Under the pieces are notes generated by a model. That model was not told the DNA's origin and made no database searches. It saw only the letters and a program-made list of their open reading frames with translations. Positions 1-14,065 of a stretch of DNA of 64,000 nucleotides are shown piece after piece. The number at the start of each line of letters is the position of its first letter. Position 1 is the stretch's first letter. Location: assembly GCA_019095985.1 (NCBI GenBank), contig CM032660.1, forward strand, positions 53,573,206 to 53,637,205. The letters run 5' to 3'. Source of the stretch: Streblospio benedicti. Lineage: Eukaryota; Annelida; Polychaeta; Spionida; Spionidae. Both the position numbers and the translations under genes were made by a program.

Positions 1-129
1 TACAACTTCCAAGATGGCTAATGGCAATATATACAATAAAAACATAGAATACAGTACACAGTATAAAGTATCATATTAGCAGTGATATAAAAGTACAATT
101 TATAGTTTGCAAATATGCAGACTACAACA
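1..129 (-). repeat. Partial 3' LTR of the Gypsy fossil
   Basis: On the minus strand, a tract reading AAAGGGAGA is followed directly by TGTTGTAG. This is the usual polypurine tract followed by a TG-starting LTR. The LTR leaves the window at position 1, so its length and the flanking duplication cannot be seen. Confidence 0.55.
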
Positions 130-3070
130 TCTCCCTTTGTTTAACTAAAGTGAGAGAAACGCTTTCTGTCATCAAAGCTTTTTAAGATCAAATGGTACTG
201 TTGAAGATAAGTTCAGCTGGGGATGGTGTCTTCCCATCAAGCGGAGTGGCACGGTAGTTTAGCAGTGACAGGTGTGGATCTTCGCCACATTCTTTAGCTT
301 TGTCAAAAATACCTTCGACAGTCTGTTACATTCGTTCAATGAATCCATTAGATTGAGCATACCGTGGTAATGATGTCACGTGAACAAATCCATATTTTAC
401 ACTAAACTTACGGAAATCACTTGAAATGTACTGTGGACCATTGTCCGAGTGGACCTCTGATGGAATTCCGTACTCTTCAAATATTGCTTTCAAGTGTGCA
501 ATCACGACTGAAGATGTAGTGCTGTGGAGGAGACGTACCACAGGAAAACGTGAGTATGGATCTGCCACAAGTAAATACGATTTTTGTCCCCAAGTGAAGA
601 GATCTGTGGCAATAGTATGCCAAGCACATGGTGGCACCTCATGAGGAATGAACTTCTCCTTAGATTGGGAAGGCCGATATTTCTGACAGGTACTGCATGT
701 TGAAACAAAGTCCTCAATATGTTTGTTAATTCCATGCCAGAAAACTGCAGACCTGGCTCTCAGTTTACATTTTTCCATTCCTAGGTGACCATAATGAAGT
801 TGTTGAAGTATTTCCTGTTGCATGGTCTTAGGGATAATCAGTCGTGTCCCTTTTTAGTAGCAGGCCATCTTCTACAGCTAATTCATCTCTGTAATTCCAG
901 TACGGTTCTAATATTGATGGGCATTCAGGCGTGACTCAGGCCAGCCCGGTAGAGATGGTCTCTCGAAGCAGATGCAGTTCTGGATCCTGATCTATTCTTA
1001 TGCGCAGGTCTTTAAAGGCGAGCATGAGTAGCATTAAGTGATGCCTCTAACTCATGTACTGTGAGGTTGATGTCAGTGACTTCATCTTTATCAAGAGGTG
1101 ATATCCTGGACAGAGCATCTGCTAATGGAATGTCTTTGCCAGGCTTGTACACAATAGTTGTATTGTATTTTTTGTATGAAGTAGCATCCGTGTGAGCCGT
1201 GGTGGAACATTAACAAGATTTTTCTTTGCTATGCTCTCGAGCGGCTTATGGTCAGTCTCGATGGTTACATGTCGCCCATAGACATAGTGGTGAAATTTCT
1301 CCAGTCCCCACACGATTCCTAGCATCTCACGTTCTATGTTAGAGTATCTTGTTTCAGCTCCAGCTAGGGCTTTGCTTGCGAAAGCTATTGGGCCATTCTT
1401 CTGGATGAGAGCTGCACCCAATCCGCTAAGAGAAGCATCAACTTGCAGTGTGAGAGGCTCTTTTGTGATTATAGAATGGTAGATTCTTGTCAACTGTGAT
1501 TTCATCCTTAGTTTCCTGAATAGCTTTTGACATGTTCTGGTCCAATCACAAATTCATGGTCCTTGCGACAGAGATCGCGTAAAAGGTGCTGTCACTGAAG
1601 CGATGTTTGGTGAGAATCTATGTAGATAATTAACCATACCTAGGAATGTTTGCATGGCTTGCAAGTTGTCTGGCTGCATGTTCTGAATGGCTTCAACTTT
1701 CTTTGGATCTGGCCGTAACCCATTTCGTCCGATTAGTGCCCGAAGAAGGAATCTCTGACATTTTAGAATCATTTTGTCCTCGTTAAATTTCGGTCCCTTC
1801 TCTCATGCCCGGCTGCAGCACACTGTGTAGGGCAGCGTCATGTTCTGCCTTCAGTCTGACCAAATACCACCAGATCGTCTGCAATGACGACACAGTTCGG
1901 TATGTCACCAAAAGTCATGTCAATGAGTCTTTGGAATTCCGTCTTGTGCACACGCAATTCCCATGGGCATTCGGTTGAATCAGTATCGACCAAATGATGT
2001 GTTGAAAGTTGTCAGGTCAGCACTTTCATCATCCAGTTTGATATTCCAGTATCCAGAACGAGCATCAAGGATACTAAAGTATTGGCGCCACTCATCTTTG
2101 CTAGTACATCATCGAGGGTCGGAGTGACATAGTGAGGTCTTCTGATTGCCACATTGAGGTCCTTGGGGTCTAGGCATAACCGTATCTTTCCATTAGGTTT
2201 GCTCACACATACACATGAATTTACCCAATTTGTGGGGTAAGTCACAGGGCTTAATATACCTTGTTGGCAGAGGTGGTCCAGTTCTTCCTTAAGTGCTTTT
2301 TTCAAGGCAATCGGCACTCTGCGTGGAGAATGGATAACTGGCTGTACACGGTCATCAAGCACTATTTTGCATTCAGTTTTAAAACATCCAATTCCATCAA
2401 ACACATCTGCGTATTTTTTCATAATTTTGTTTCTTAATTTGACATCACCGACAGGTGCTTTCTTTATTTCATAGTTTAAGCTAACGATTCCCATAGATGC
2501 TGAAGTCTCCAGACCCAGTATAACTGGTCCTGGTGTGTCTGTAACAAAGAAGTCTGCATCTATCTTCTTGATATCTTTTCTATAGTACATCTTGTGGTGC
2601 CCAATTGTGGCACTTGTGTGCCTCCAAACGCTGTGATTATTACCGAAGAAGGGTGTTAATGCATTTTGTAAGTCACTCATTATGGTCTTTGCAGCATGTA
2701 GTGGGAGAATATTTGCTTCTGCACCTGTATCAATTTTGCAACGAGGTTCGAGAGCAGTCAGCTGTGCAGAATTTTACATTCAGTAATGCCTCTTTGGTCG
2801 ATGATAAGCTATTTATTGATAAGGTGCACATTGCATATTCTCCAGAACTGTCACTTTTTATTGTCAGCTTCCATGGTGTGTACGTTTTGTGATTTCTGTT
2901 GGTCTTCAGGTTCTCTTAAGGCGAGGGTCTCCTGTATTGAAAATGGCCAAAGCTCTCTCGCAGGTTGCTGCGCATGTTTATTTGCCGTCTGCACTGGCTT
3001 TATCGCTCACCTAGTGTCCGCATTTTTGAGAGCATTCGGAAATTTATCAAGAAATTCACAATATTAAGTT
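1..3070 (-). mobile_element. Ty3/Gypsy LTR retrotransposon, fossil, cut by the window edge
   Basis: Minus-strand pol-type reading segments appear in the usual Ty3/Gypsy order from right to left. They are a retropepsin-like segment (about 2600-2890), reverse transcriptase (about 1540-2450), RNase H (about 1122-1505) and integrase core (about 140-830). Left of integrase, on the minus strand, there is a purine-rich tract (about 130-139) followed by a sequence starting TGTTGTAG, which looks like the start of the 3' LTR running off the window. Recognition rests on reverse-transcriptase, RNase H and integrase similarity. The coding region is broken, with several interruptions, so I treat it as an old inactive copy. 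The right (5') end and its LTR were not located; sequence right of 3070 shows nothing of the element. Confidence 0.88.
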
Positions 3071-5075
3071 ATGCACATGTCTTTTAGTTCATTTTTAATC
3101 CCTGTTGTACAGAAGGTTATTCTCTGGGTGATTATGAACCACACTCAGTCTTTGAATTATGCAATATTGCAAGACGTTGGATTTGGCTGTCAGTGTCAAA
3201 TACAAAGTGAAAATCAATACTAGATCTAGTAGGCTTAAAATTACAGAGTACCAGTACATTTAAACTAGTATTTACTATTTACATTAGCATACTATTTTAT
3301 TCATTTTGAAATATTCAAATATAATAATTGTGCAATGGTGTATCATATCTATGGATAATTATTTCAAAATAGGGATATAGTTGTAATTTTGACATGAGAT
3401 GGACTTTTGGTAGAAACATTGATGTATTTGTGTTGGATTTGTGTCAATTTGACTAAAAAAATGAAGTAAAATGAAGGCATGATGTAGAAGCAAACAGCAC
3501 AATATGAACAGAGCCAACGCCATGAAACTCCAGCCAAATAACAATAAGAAAAACCTTTGTCTTTATGGCTCATTGATATGTATACTAATTATGATGGTTA
3601 TGATTTCCATGCACAATGTCCAATGATTAAGAATCTACCACTTAAGTTTGAGTAAATAACAAAATTGTTGGATGGATCAGGACTATGCAAATTCAGTTAG
3701 CATATTTGCAACACTGTTACTTTGGCACATTCAGTTTGCAGTTTAGATAATATATTGAAAGTATTTGGCCTTTCAAGACCAAATCTGGTTCATATTAAAA
3801 CATTCTTACGACTAGCCAACAGAAAATACCATGGTGTTAGACAATATTGCTAAAAACTTTTGCTTAAATTTCGTATATCATTTATGAAAATAGCTCTGAT
3901 TTCATGAATATACAATTAGAACCAAGCAAGATATGGCTCCTAAAACATGTGAATGGAAAATGTTATTGACCCAGAGGTATGGGGTTTCTATCCCCAAATT
4001 AGATCAAACTAAAGATTTTTAAAGTTTACTATATAAAAAATATACTACAGTTGAGTTTGGTAAATAAATATTCAAATATAATAATTGTGCAATGGTGTAT
4101 ATATGGATGATTATTTCATGACTCGTGAGGATAGATGTAATCACTGAATGATGATGGATGAAGTAGAAACATTGATGTATTTGTGTTGGCAGTTTGTGTC
4201 AATTTGTGAAGAGTGTCACAAATTTAGTAAAGACTAAAGTAATCTAGAAGTAAACATGTTATATACATGGTTGCTATATACATGGAGCTGTTCAAAATGA
4301 AGATAATTAGATCTAGACATTCTGTAGACGGAGACAATTAATGTGAAAGAATCGTTTGACAAGATCTATCAAACCTATTTATAAAAGTAATGTCATTTAC
4401 GAAATCACCAACCAAAACAAAATCAGTAAAACAATACAAACAAGGAGACTGTCATGGATTGGACATCTAATGTGATTACTGGCAGAAACACCCACCAGAA
4501 TAGCCTTCAATGAAGCTATTAAACCGAGCAAGAATATAAGAGACCAAAAACCACATGGATAGATACAACAGTCAATACAAAAAGATTTCAACAAACTTGA
4601 AATAAACATTACCATCAACGAGATAAACAGCATAAAAAAACTAACAGAACTGTTGACCGCACTGTATACAGAGAAATGACAAACATGTTGCGGTATGCAG
4701 GGGAATCCTGTGAGGACGGCACCCGGTCTTAGCCGTTCATGATGATGTCGATAATGATGATGGTTATATCAAACTTATAGTCATGCATGGGCCAAGAGAT
4801 GACAAAGCTTAATACATTGTTAAATCGAATAGTCATATCCATAGCTATACTCAGAGTTAATCAGACTTTGATGCATATTTGTTTATAATAAAGGTGCAGG
4901 CTTCAAGTCCTTACCACTGATTTCTATGGGCTTTTTTTTTTATACAATTGATGAATTATTTCTGTAGCATTGGTGTTAGAATAATATTGTTAACTTTAAG
5001 AGCTTCAAGTTTGTATGTCATTTATGAAAATAAGTGCATTATTAATGGATATACAGTCCAATCAAGAAACTAATA
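3071..5075. repeat. Two diverged direct copies of a non-coding segment
   Basis: The stretch 3310-3450 is repeated at 4070-4205 (shared words include attcaaatataataattgtg and the run around tgatgtatttgtgttgg). The stretch 3842-3930 is repeated at 4980-5067 (catttatgaaaata followed by a gatatacag-type block). The order is the same in both, so this is probably one old tandem duplication of about 0.9 kb, with the LINE fragment at 4.4-4.76 kb inside the second copy. I see no coding sequence here. Confidence 0.6.
4395..4760 (+). mobile_element. 3' end of an RTE-like LINE
   Basis: The plus strand encodes the typical C-terminus of RTE-type reverse transcriptases: TRRLSWIGHL, then DQKPHG and QKDFNKLEINITINE, then a LTELLTALY block. 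At least two stop codons interrupt it. The end is rich in GATGAT-type short repeats, as RTE tails often are. It is 5'-truncated; only about 120 codons remain. The minus-strand hydrophobic ORF over the same span is just its antisense shadow. Confidence 0.7.
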
Positions 5076-5647
5076 CATAATTGTGTTCTCGATTTTATAG
5101 GCACGCTGCACTGTCAAAATGAGGATTAATTTAGGCCTGTTTAGAATAAATTAGTATAAGATAGAATATAATTGTATGTAGTATGAATTGGTTATGCAGA
5201 CAAGTAGAGAATAACCACAATGTGTGTACCTTTCATGCAGTCATTGCAATACATTTTGACAGAAATGCATACTTTTTTGGTTTCCATATTTGTGAATTTT
5301 AGTTTAAAATCAACTTGAATCAGCTCTAGCTCCGTCTAAGCCCCGACGCATATGCAATTTTTTATTTAAAATAATCTCTGACCTGTTAGCTTTCCATTAA
5401 AAAATAGTTATAGAATTGTTTTGAACTTTCTAGTATAGATTCTTTCAGTTTGTTTGCATTGACCTTCTAATTTCCCATTGATTTCAATGTAATTTTTGAG
5501 CTTGTAGTTTTCTTGAACACATGTCCGATTTCTAATTATAGTAAAAATCAAGCCTCCTAACCCATGAATAATATTACATTTTTGGAAAGAAGAATAACAC
5601 AGCTTTCTTTTGAAATAAATATTAAAGATTTTTTAACTTTGTTGAAA
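5076..5647. other. AT-rich non-coding stretch
   Basis: No ORF, repeat or RNA feature that I can support. Simple AT-rich sequence with short homopolymers. Confidence 0.5.
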
Positions 5648-5834
5648 TAGTAGGGGCCAGAGGGCCCTGGGCTAACTTTTGACCAGGGCCCTTAACTTTT
5701 AAGGGCCCTGCTGTCCTAACTATTTGTGGTGAATATTAGTTAGTCAGAGTGAATTCCATACTTTACCACTTTTTTAAATAACATTTCAAACACACATCAC
5801 AACAGGGCCCTCAACTTGTGATCAGGGCCCCAAC
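5648..5834. repeat. MITE-like element with GGGCCC-rich inverted ends
   Basis: The left end reads TAGTAGGGGCCAGAGGGCCC. The right end, on the opposite strand, reads ATAGTTGGGGCCCTGATC. Both ends carry clustered agggccct words beside aacttttgaccagggccc and its complement-like partner. The ends are imperfectly inverted, with a short AT-rich middle. Length is about 190 bp and there is no coding capacity. Confidence 0.5.
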
Positions 5835-7849
5835 TATTATTAAAATTAAGGGCCTACTGGAGAACTGCTTTCCTGCAAGTTTCAAACACTGACTCCAGTG
5901 CGGCAAAGTGATTGTGCCAATCAGAAAAAACAAATATGTGCCTATGAACAATGTGGCGGCCAAAGTTATCCCTGCACCGTCCAGCAAAAAAAAATCAAAA
6001 CTCCTCGATCGTACAGGCGATCCTGTAGAACAACTTTGTACGATGATTGCAAAAATGTCCATTTGTGGTGCATACAAATCAAAATCGTACGCTCAGGAAT
6101 GGATTTGCCTTCTTCAACACATCAACAACAGATGGTAACATGCGAAAGTCATTAGAGCATTCAGAGGCGATAAAACCATCCATTTATATCATAATTACTG
6201 CTGACAAATATTCCCTATGAACTCTGAGTCATTGGAAAACATTTGTGGCCAAATCAAAGTTATCCTCCATACATGCACATATTGGGATAACAACACAGAT
6301 AACATGCAAGGCTGGGTATGTTCCCTGAATATTCATATAAAAATCCATTATTCCATTTAGCTTGAACCTTCCCCAGGCTCAACATTATGGATCGCCCTGC
6401 GGCCCTGGGCCACCAAAGGTGGAGAACTTGGAGGCTTTGTTAAGGCCACTGTTTTCTTTGCATCATTGGTCGGAATTTGACATGGTTATGGATATAAAAA
6501 AAAAAATGTTATTTGAAGCTATAATCATGACGTCTTCAATCATGAAGCCACATTACAGACAGCCACCTCCTTAGTCAAGATCATGTATGAAAATGTCACA
6601 ACCAAAGACATTCAAGAATTATAAAAATTTATAACCAAAGCAAAGAAGAGGATAAGTACCCATGGACCATACTTTAGTTCCAAATTGGTAGAGATTTGTA
6701 GTGTTTGGACGGTAAAATCTTTTTGAGTAACTTGCGTTTGCATGTAAATTTTAGGTAGACAGGTATATATTTTACCGGGATATTTTAGGACGCAAGTCCT
6801 ACAGACTAATATGATTTTTCTATTTGTATCCCTACATGTATAATGTGTTTGTTCCGATAAATTAAAAAAAAAAACAGACACAAGTCTGCAGTCAAAACAT
6901 TCAGAAATATGTTTTGACTGCAGTTCCAGGTGCTTTTTTGCAAATTTGACCTTGTATGGTCAGTAGTTTATGATCAATTATGTGTCTATGGCCTCCCATC
7001 GAGACTGACTAATGACAGGTCAGAGTGTAATAACCTATTGGGTTTTTTTTCAACCAAATGTGGTAAAGGGTACCCAAAGGCAAAACTACTAAGTACACAT
7101 TGATTAGTAATCATTCGAACATAATGAACCTATTCATGTACCAAAAGGCTGTTTTTCAAGTTTAAAATCCCACTCACAAACCGAGCAAGTGCCTAAGGCT
7201 GCAATAGACAGAGGTCAAAGCTGTATCTTATAAGTGCAAAGACAACTAAATACAGTTGAACATTTCCATTTGGAGTGGACATCTCTATATAATATAAGTA
7301 TTTATTTTTTAGATTAAGCTTTAAAACTGAGGCCAAGTTATATCGTCAAAAGGCTTATATACATGAATGCAGTAAACAAGTAAAGACTAAAAGAAATGGG
7401 ATGCAGTTGTGAATAAAAAATCATATATTGCTTTGAATCTTGCAGTGAAATAGGATTTTTAAGAAAATGCAGACTAAAAATATGGTCGCTCATCTTGGTA
7501 CAAAAAGGTTTACAGCAATTTTGCATGGGGCTTCAACTGATTGAAAATTAAAACATCAATAATAGATCATATCTCTAAAAATATCTAGCTTTTCGACTAT
7601 ACTATATAACAAATCCAGGTTTCGCAATACTGCAAAAGTACTGTAAAGGGTAGATGAGTGAAAATTCCAGAACTTTATGTACAAAACCTACTAATGGGGT
7701 ATTTTTCTGTAAATCCAGTGGCCTAAGTGTTTTCATGAATATGCAGAGAATTCACAATACATATAAAAGCTATGGCCTTACCCCTTCTTCAGCAGTGTAA
7801 TAAATTCCGGGCATATTTGGCATCTACGGATCCACTGTTATTAGGTCTC
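5835..7849. other. Non-coding stretch with only short unrecognised ORFs
   Basis: The longest plus-strand ORFs, at 5898-6155 and 5908-6138, overlap in different frames and resemble no family I know; each is under 90 codons. The region around 6360-6580 and 6890-7560 is AT-rich with no repeat structure I could confirm. I do not call a gene. Confidence 0.45.
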
Positions 7850-8628
7850 TTGCCCACCTTTCTAGCCCATTATCACTTTCGGCTCGAATGTCTCCATTCC
7901 GTACTGGGGCGTAGCTGAAAACCCACGCAAATAAGCGCGGCTTGATCACCTTGTCTGTTTGATCAAACAATCATTGTAGAAGCGTTCTCCAAATTCTTAT
8001 TGAAATTGAAGTTAGGCGGTGCATGTCCCCACTGACATCACTGCCACTGACTTTCGGGATGAATTTCTTCGTCTTGGAGCCGTTTTTCTGGAGCTGCTTA
8101 GCGTCGAGGCTGCGCTCCTTGCCCCAGCGTAGCACGTCGACCACTGCCAGCCCCAGCAGGCGGCCCTGGCTGATCTTCTTCCCCCCCACCAACTTGTACT
8201 CAACATTGTCCTCGACAAAGTCATGCCGCACTTGGAGGAAGAAATAATTAAGTAGCGGCCGTGTCGAACTGCGGGTCATAAGAGCCGGTCATCCGTGGGG
8301 ATGGCGCATTCGGAAGCGATACTCCTTGCGGTCTCCCACCGGCCGAACACTCAATGTCTGGTTCGGTGCAAACCACTGACTGCAGTCCATCGAGCAAGAG
8401 CAAAGCAGTGGGGCGCCAGCGACCCGATCTTCAGGGCTCTTGCAGCCTCCTGGCACAGATCCTCGGCCTTGTATTTGCGTGTATTGACAGGATCTGGAGG
8501 CCGAAGACCAGCCGGAGCGTTGGTGTTTGGTGAGTCGACATCCTGGTACAGGTGGATCTTTTATGCCACCCCGTGTTGGCGGAAATCGCCTCGTGGTGAA
8601 CTGCAGACATTGTCTTTAGAGCTGGAAA
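7850..8628 (-). pseudogene. Janus kinase (JAK) N-terminal FERM-domain remnant
   Basis: Read on the minus strand this matches the start of JAK kinases. KIHLYQDVDSP and KYKAEDLCQEAARALKIG followed by PHCFAL correspond to the JAK2 stretch VYLY ... AEEICIAASKACGI ... NMFAL. Next come QWFAPNQTLSV and EYRFRMRHP (JAK2 IWYPPNHVF ... LYRIRFYFP). Then LQVRHDFVEDNVEY, LGLAVVDVLRWGKE and KKFIPKV (JAK2 FAQWRHDFV, LGMAVLDMMRIAKE, KTFLPKC). An acceptor-like TTTCCAG precedes an ATG near 8610. At least three frame changes and an in-frame TGA near 8290 break it, and later JAK domains are absent. Functional JAKs bind cytokine receptors through this FERM module. This copy looks dead, unless the draft sequence is poor; the nearby host genes read cleanly, which argues against that. 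Confidence 0.75.
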
Positions 8629-8639
8629 TAAAAATGATC

Positions 8640-9568
8640 ATATTAAAATGATTATGCCCCTGGCTATTCTCCTTATAGCTGGAGTGTACCAGTGTACCAG
8701 TGGTACACTGATGGAGGAGTTTGTTTTATACAGTGTCCAGGTACTGTATTTTCTATTCTAGTACATTTCCTGTCAAGGGTTGAAGTTACTTAAAAAAAAT
8801 ATTAACTTTTACTTGATTCTATGTTGAACTTGAAGTCTTGCAAATTGTTATGGTTCGTTAAAATTTTATGATCTGTGGAGCAATTTATGGCAAAAGCGTA
8901 TGCACACCCAGTTCGTGAGTGGCGATGATAGGGGATTGAACATGTTTAATTACATTAGATCTTACTAGAAATTTTATTTTACACTTTGGCACCGGAAAAC
9001 AATTGTTTCATTGTAGTAATATTATGTGGTACTTGTTTGTAGCCTAATAGATTTATTCAAATAACACACAAAGTGGGTGCACACCTAACTGGGTGTGCAG
9101 GTGCCTATGTATTATTCATTTATGAAGGAAATTACATAGTAAATGGACGTTTCTGAAAACTGCCCTCAGCATTGACACCATATAAATATATCTTCTTACA
9201 TTTTGTGACATGATTTATCTGCTGGCGTATGTCGATGTGGTAGCAGCATCTATCAAATGAATTAGTAAATTTACCGTTTTGCTGATATATCCATAATGCC
9301 TTTACTTACTGGTTTAATTCCAAGTCTTCTTCATACTACAAATAAATACTATAATTTCTCATCTGTAATTCTCATTCCAACTATATATGATGTATCAATT
9401 AGATCTAGTATAGATCTAGTCTAAAGGTTAAATTAGTCATCATGTTAGACTTATCAGTCTGTCTAACCTATGCTAAAACGAACTCGTCTCAAGACTCAGA
9501 TTATGTCAAGATTCACTACAGCAATAAAGTCATAAGCTGCGTATGTAGTAAAGTATGTCAATATATTA
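8640..9568. other. Non-coding stretch; holds one copy of a dispersed repeat
   Basis: No gene. The block at about 9025-9102 (tagcctaatag ... gtgggtgcacacc) recurs inverted at about 44885-44972, so it belongs to a dispersed repeat family. The rest is AT-rich without recognisable content. Confidence 0.55.
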
Positions 9569-9816
9569 GTCCAAATCACTGGTACTAGTCACGAACAAGG
9601 ACTACTGATTATTAGTTTTAAATAATATGTTTCTGGCCCTCACAGTAAATATATAGTATAAAATCATTGTTTATTGCACATAATATAAAATAGACAAGGC
9701 TGATTCAACTAAACATTTACAACATTGTATTATATTTACTGAGCTTGAGGGCCAGAAACATATTATTTAAAACTAATTATCAGTCCTTGTTCGTGACTAG
9801 TACCAGTGGTCCAAAT
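9569..9816. mobile_element. hAT-type foldback MITE with 8-bp target duplication
   Basis: The element occupies 9577-9808 (232 bp). Its ends are a perfect 24-bp inverted repeat starting CACTGGTACTAGTCACG, and the inverted arms extend to about 80 bp each with small differences. It is flanked by an exact 8-bp direct repeat GTCCAAAT at 9569-9576 and 9809-9816. Eight-base duplications are characteristic of hAT transposases. There is no coding capacity, so it is a non-autonomous element. The intact ends and perfect duplication suggest a fairly recent insertion. Confidence 0.85.
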
Positions 9817-10702
9817 ACTCCAAATACTAGATCCCATGAATTTGTTATCACTTCTTAGATCTAGTATAAATTCCATGCATTACCAATATGTACACTCGTC
9901 AAAATTGCTATATATCCGAGATCTAGTTGATTTTTACTATGTCTAATAGATGGATGTGTATACTTTCACTGTAATCATGCAAATATTGAACAAAATATCC
10001 GTTTTCGTTTTTTTCCCCAGTACATACAGCAACACTTTGTCAAACTTCTACCCAGGCTGATCGCCTTTTTGCACTTTAAGCGGACAAGTCACTCATGATA
10101 GTGGCTGAGCAGCTTCCTTTGTCTCTATCACACTTTGCGTTCAGGCGCGACATAGTAGTACAATTGATAAAGGCTCAAACATTATGGTTGGCAGTGGTCT
10201 GCGCGGTCTGCGGATACATCCGCATTCACTACCGCGATGATTATTTTATGTGTACACTTGCTAAACCTAGGATTTTAATAAATTTACCATGCTCATAGTT
10301 TAATAAGTCATTTTAATATGGTGAGCAAACTGTGTTTCATAATCTTATATCTTTGTTGCTGCTACTGTGTTTCAAAAGTTTTCCAAACACAATTCTACTT
10401 TCATACTTTCATTTTAATTAATGAGTTATATAATTAATTGTTTTCTTACATTTAATAGTAATTTAAAGATAATTATGTTCAGTCTAAAAATGTTCTAACA
10501 AAGCAGGTGTCAATAAATGATGCCTTTAACGTTGTGAAATAGTACTAGATCAAAAGTGTTCAAAGAACACTGCGTCGCTAGAACGACGTTGACTTATGGG
10601 CAATTAAGATATATACTGAAAAATGTATACTTTACAATCAAGAAATTTATGAATTTGAGCTGAACACGGCTATAAAATATAAGTTTCTGAGTCACAAACA
10701 CC
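9817..10702. other. AT-rich non-coding stretch
   Basis: The short plus-strand ORF at 10095-10298 resembles nothing known to me and has no splice or codon-use support. Otherwise empty. Confidence 0.45.
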
Positions 10703-10712
10703 ATGTTTTTAC

Positions 10713-11750
<1,038 letters not shown>

Positions 11751-12349
11751 GGGAGCATAGTACTAAATAGTAGGGAAACTGGTTTTGAGCACAATACCAG
11801 GATAGACGCACAATAAAACCTGATAATTGTGTGTTAGGGCCACCTTTATACGTATATCAGTAATAGTCAGGGTGCCGCCCAACTTAACCTCGCCTCGGTC
11901 GATAAAGTTTTTTTATGATTGATTTTACATCCTTGGGACATCACTATTGCATATCTGGCAGATATCAAGTGTGTATCCTTGAGGCGTTTGAGAAATTCAA
12001 GATGGCGTCCAAGATGGCTACCACGCAATTAGAAATCATAACTTTTGAACTATTTAACACAGAATGGCAAGTAATACCACTTTTCAATAGTTTTTTTACA
12101 TCAGCAGTTCATTTCTGATGTTATTTTATGATCTAAGGTCACAGATCCAAGATGGCAGCCAAGATGGCTGCCACTCAATGAGAAATCATAACTTTGAACC
12201 ATTTGATGTAGAAAAGCAAAAAATACCACTTTTTCTATAATTTGTTACATCAGCAGTTCCTGTCTGATGTTTCATGATCTGAGATCACAGATCCAAGATG
12301 GCCGCCATTTAATGAGAAGTCATAACTTACGGCAGTATGGGGCTCCACA

Positions 12350-13220
12350 CGCTGGTCTTGTTTGCAGTGGTGGTCGGAAAACACAACAAAACAAGGTATG
12401 TTATTGTTGCCCCCATTTCCCCTTCTATCCCTAAGTATTCCTTGCAAAGGAAGTGCTTGAGCTTCGTGCTCTTCTTCCCTGCAGGGGAACCCCTGCCAGA
12501 GCTGGACACCCTTGACCTCTAGGCCTTCCAGTTCCCACTGGATGTAGTGGAGGGGGGTAAAGTTCTGGCACTGCACAAACTGTAGCTAACCCGGAAGTGC
12601 TAAGCATTGTGGCCGGATACCGGATGCCACGCATGGGCCAGACGCTGCGATCAAATAGCTTCAATCCACACTCCAACCCCTGACAAACTGCTCCTCCAGG
12701 CCGATCTTCAACCTCAATGACCTGAAGCAAGTGGTAGAGTATGCCCATTTCAATATGGACGGCATGCCCTTAGTGAAAAACATGCTCATTAAAGCCGTCT
12801 TCTTTATGAAAGTCGACCTGAAGGACGCCTAGTGGTGCGTTTCAATCCACGAAGCGCACAGGAAATTCTTACGGTTTCAGTGGCAACAATCTGTATGAGT
12901 TCACTTGCCTTCCCTTTGGACTGGCATCAGTGCCATGCGTCCACCAAGCTGCTCAAACTGGTAGTGAGCTTCTTGCGCAGGGTAGGGATGCATCTGGTCA
13001 TCTACATGGACAACTTACTCCTAATGAACCAGAATCAAATCCGGCCTCGTCAGGAAGGCCGCACACTGTCTCATGCTCGAGGCAATTAGGTTTATTGTGA
13101 ACCACAACAAGTTATTTTTGACAGCATCTCAGGACCAAGAAATCCTGGTCTCAGGGTGCAAACGGTCCCAATGAGCGTTGCACCCCCAGACTACAAACAG
13201 CTGGAAATTATGGCCCTTTA
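12350..13220 (+). mobile_element. DIRS-type retrotransposon fragment, fossil
   Basis: Plus-strand reading segments match the reverse transcriptase of DIRS/Ngaro-type tyrosine-recombinase retroelements. The region around 12560-12760 resembles the segment before the RT domain, and 12800-13200 resembles the RT core of that group, including a MDNLLLM stretch at the catalytic position. It is a broken partial copy with several interruptions. No recombinase gene or terminal repeats were found. It lies wholly inside the long-inverted-repeat element at 11868-14742. Confidence 0.72.
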
Positions 13221-13249
13221 CCCAGAAACGCTGGCGGCAAACAGAATGG

Positions 13250-14065
13250 AGTCAGTCCATCGCCATGATGTTTTAGAATGCTGATGTACAAAAAATATTT
13301 AGAAAGTTGTATTACTTGATATTCCACATCACATAAATTACTAAGATTAATCATTTGTTTGTAGGTGGTTCTTCTCATGCTCACCCCAGACTGTGGCAAT
13401 ATACATATATATGCCACAGCCAAAATAGATAAAGTAACTGGTGTCTGCAGCCTATCAGAGCAAAGCTCATTTGCATACATGCCTTGAAAAATCATTGCAC
13501 ACATTCATGACCAAAAGAGGGCACCACTAGCTGATGTGAGTTTGCCACCATTTCGACCAATCAGGTGTCTGGAATTCCATTCAAATTGTTCAAAGATGGC
13601 AGATTGGAATGAGCTAGTTGTTTGTATTTTCAGAAAATGGTATTACATGTTAATTTTAAAAAATCTATCCATGACCATAATAGTAGTCATACTAGTACTA
13701 GGTCAGTTTGGTTTGAATAATTATGTGCCAGGTTATGAAACTGTTAGATCAACTGCTTTTCCATTAGAACTGAGGTGTTTTGGTACCCCTTAAACAATAA
13801 ATTATTGTAGTAATACTGGCAGTTATTATACGTTTGAGGTATCCATAGATCCAAAATTAACTTAAATATTTTTTTGCACACATTATTTACTTTTGAAAAT
13901 GAAAGTAGGTCACACAAAACTAGCCACAGATTGTATGACATCATCGGGTTTTCCCCATGTCTGGGATCACTTCATTACATATATTATGTTAATGACGGCC
14001 TTTAGGGATATTGGGCTGGGGCTAAAGAACTAAGTGATGTACCCCAGTTTTGCTGGGTGCTCATG
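13250..14065. other. Spacer inside the inverted-repeat element
   Basis: Between the DIRS fossil and the nested inverted repeat. The short ORFs at 13208-13504 and 13536-13793 match no family I know. No other structure seen. Confidence 0.4.

Noticed and set aside
4397-4633. Hydrophobic minus-strand ORF resembling a membrane protein
   Set aside because: It is the antisense of the RTE LINE tail, which reads as protein on the plus strand.
12250-12748. Minus-strand ORFs of about 105 codons
   Set aside because: Antisense of the DIRS fossil region; the plus strand carries the recognisable similarity.
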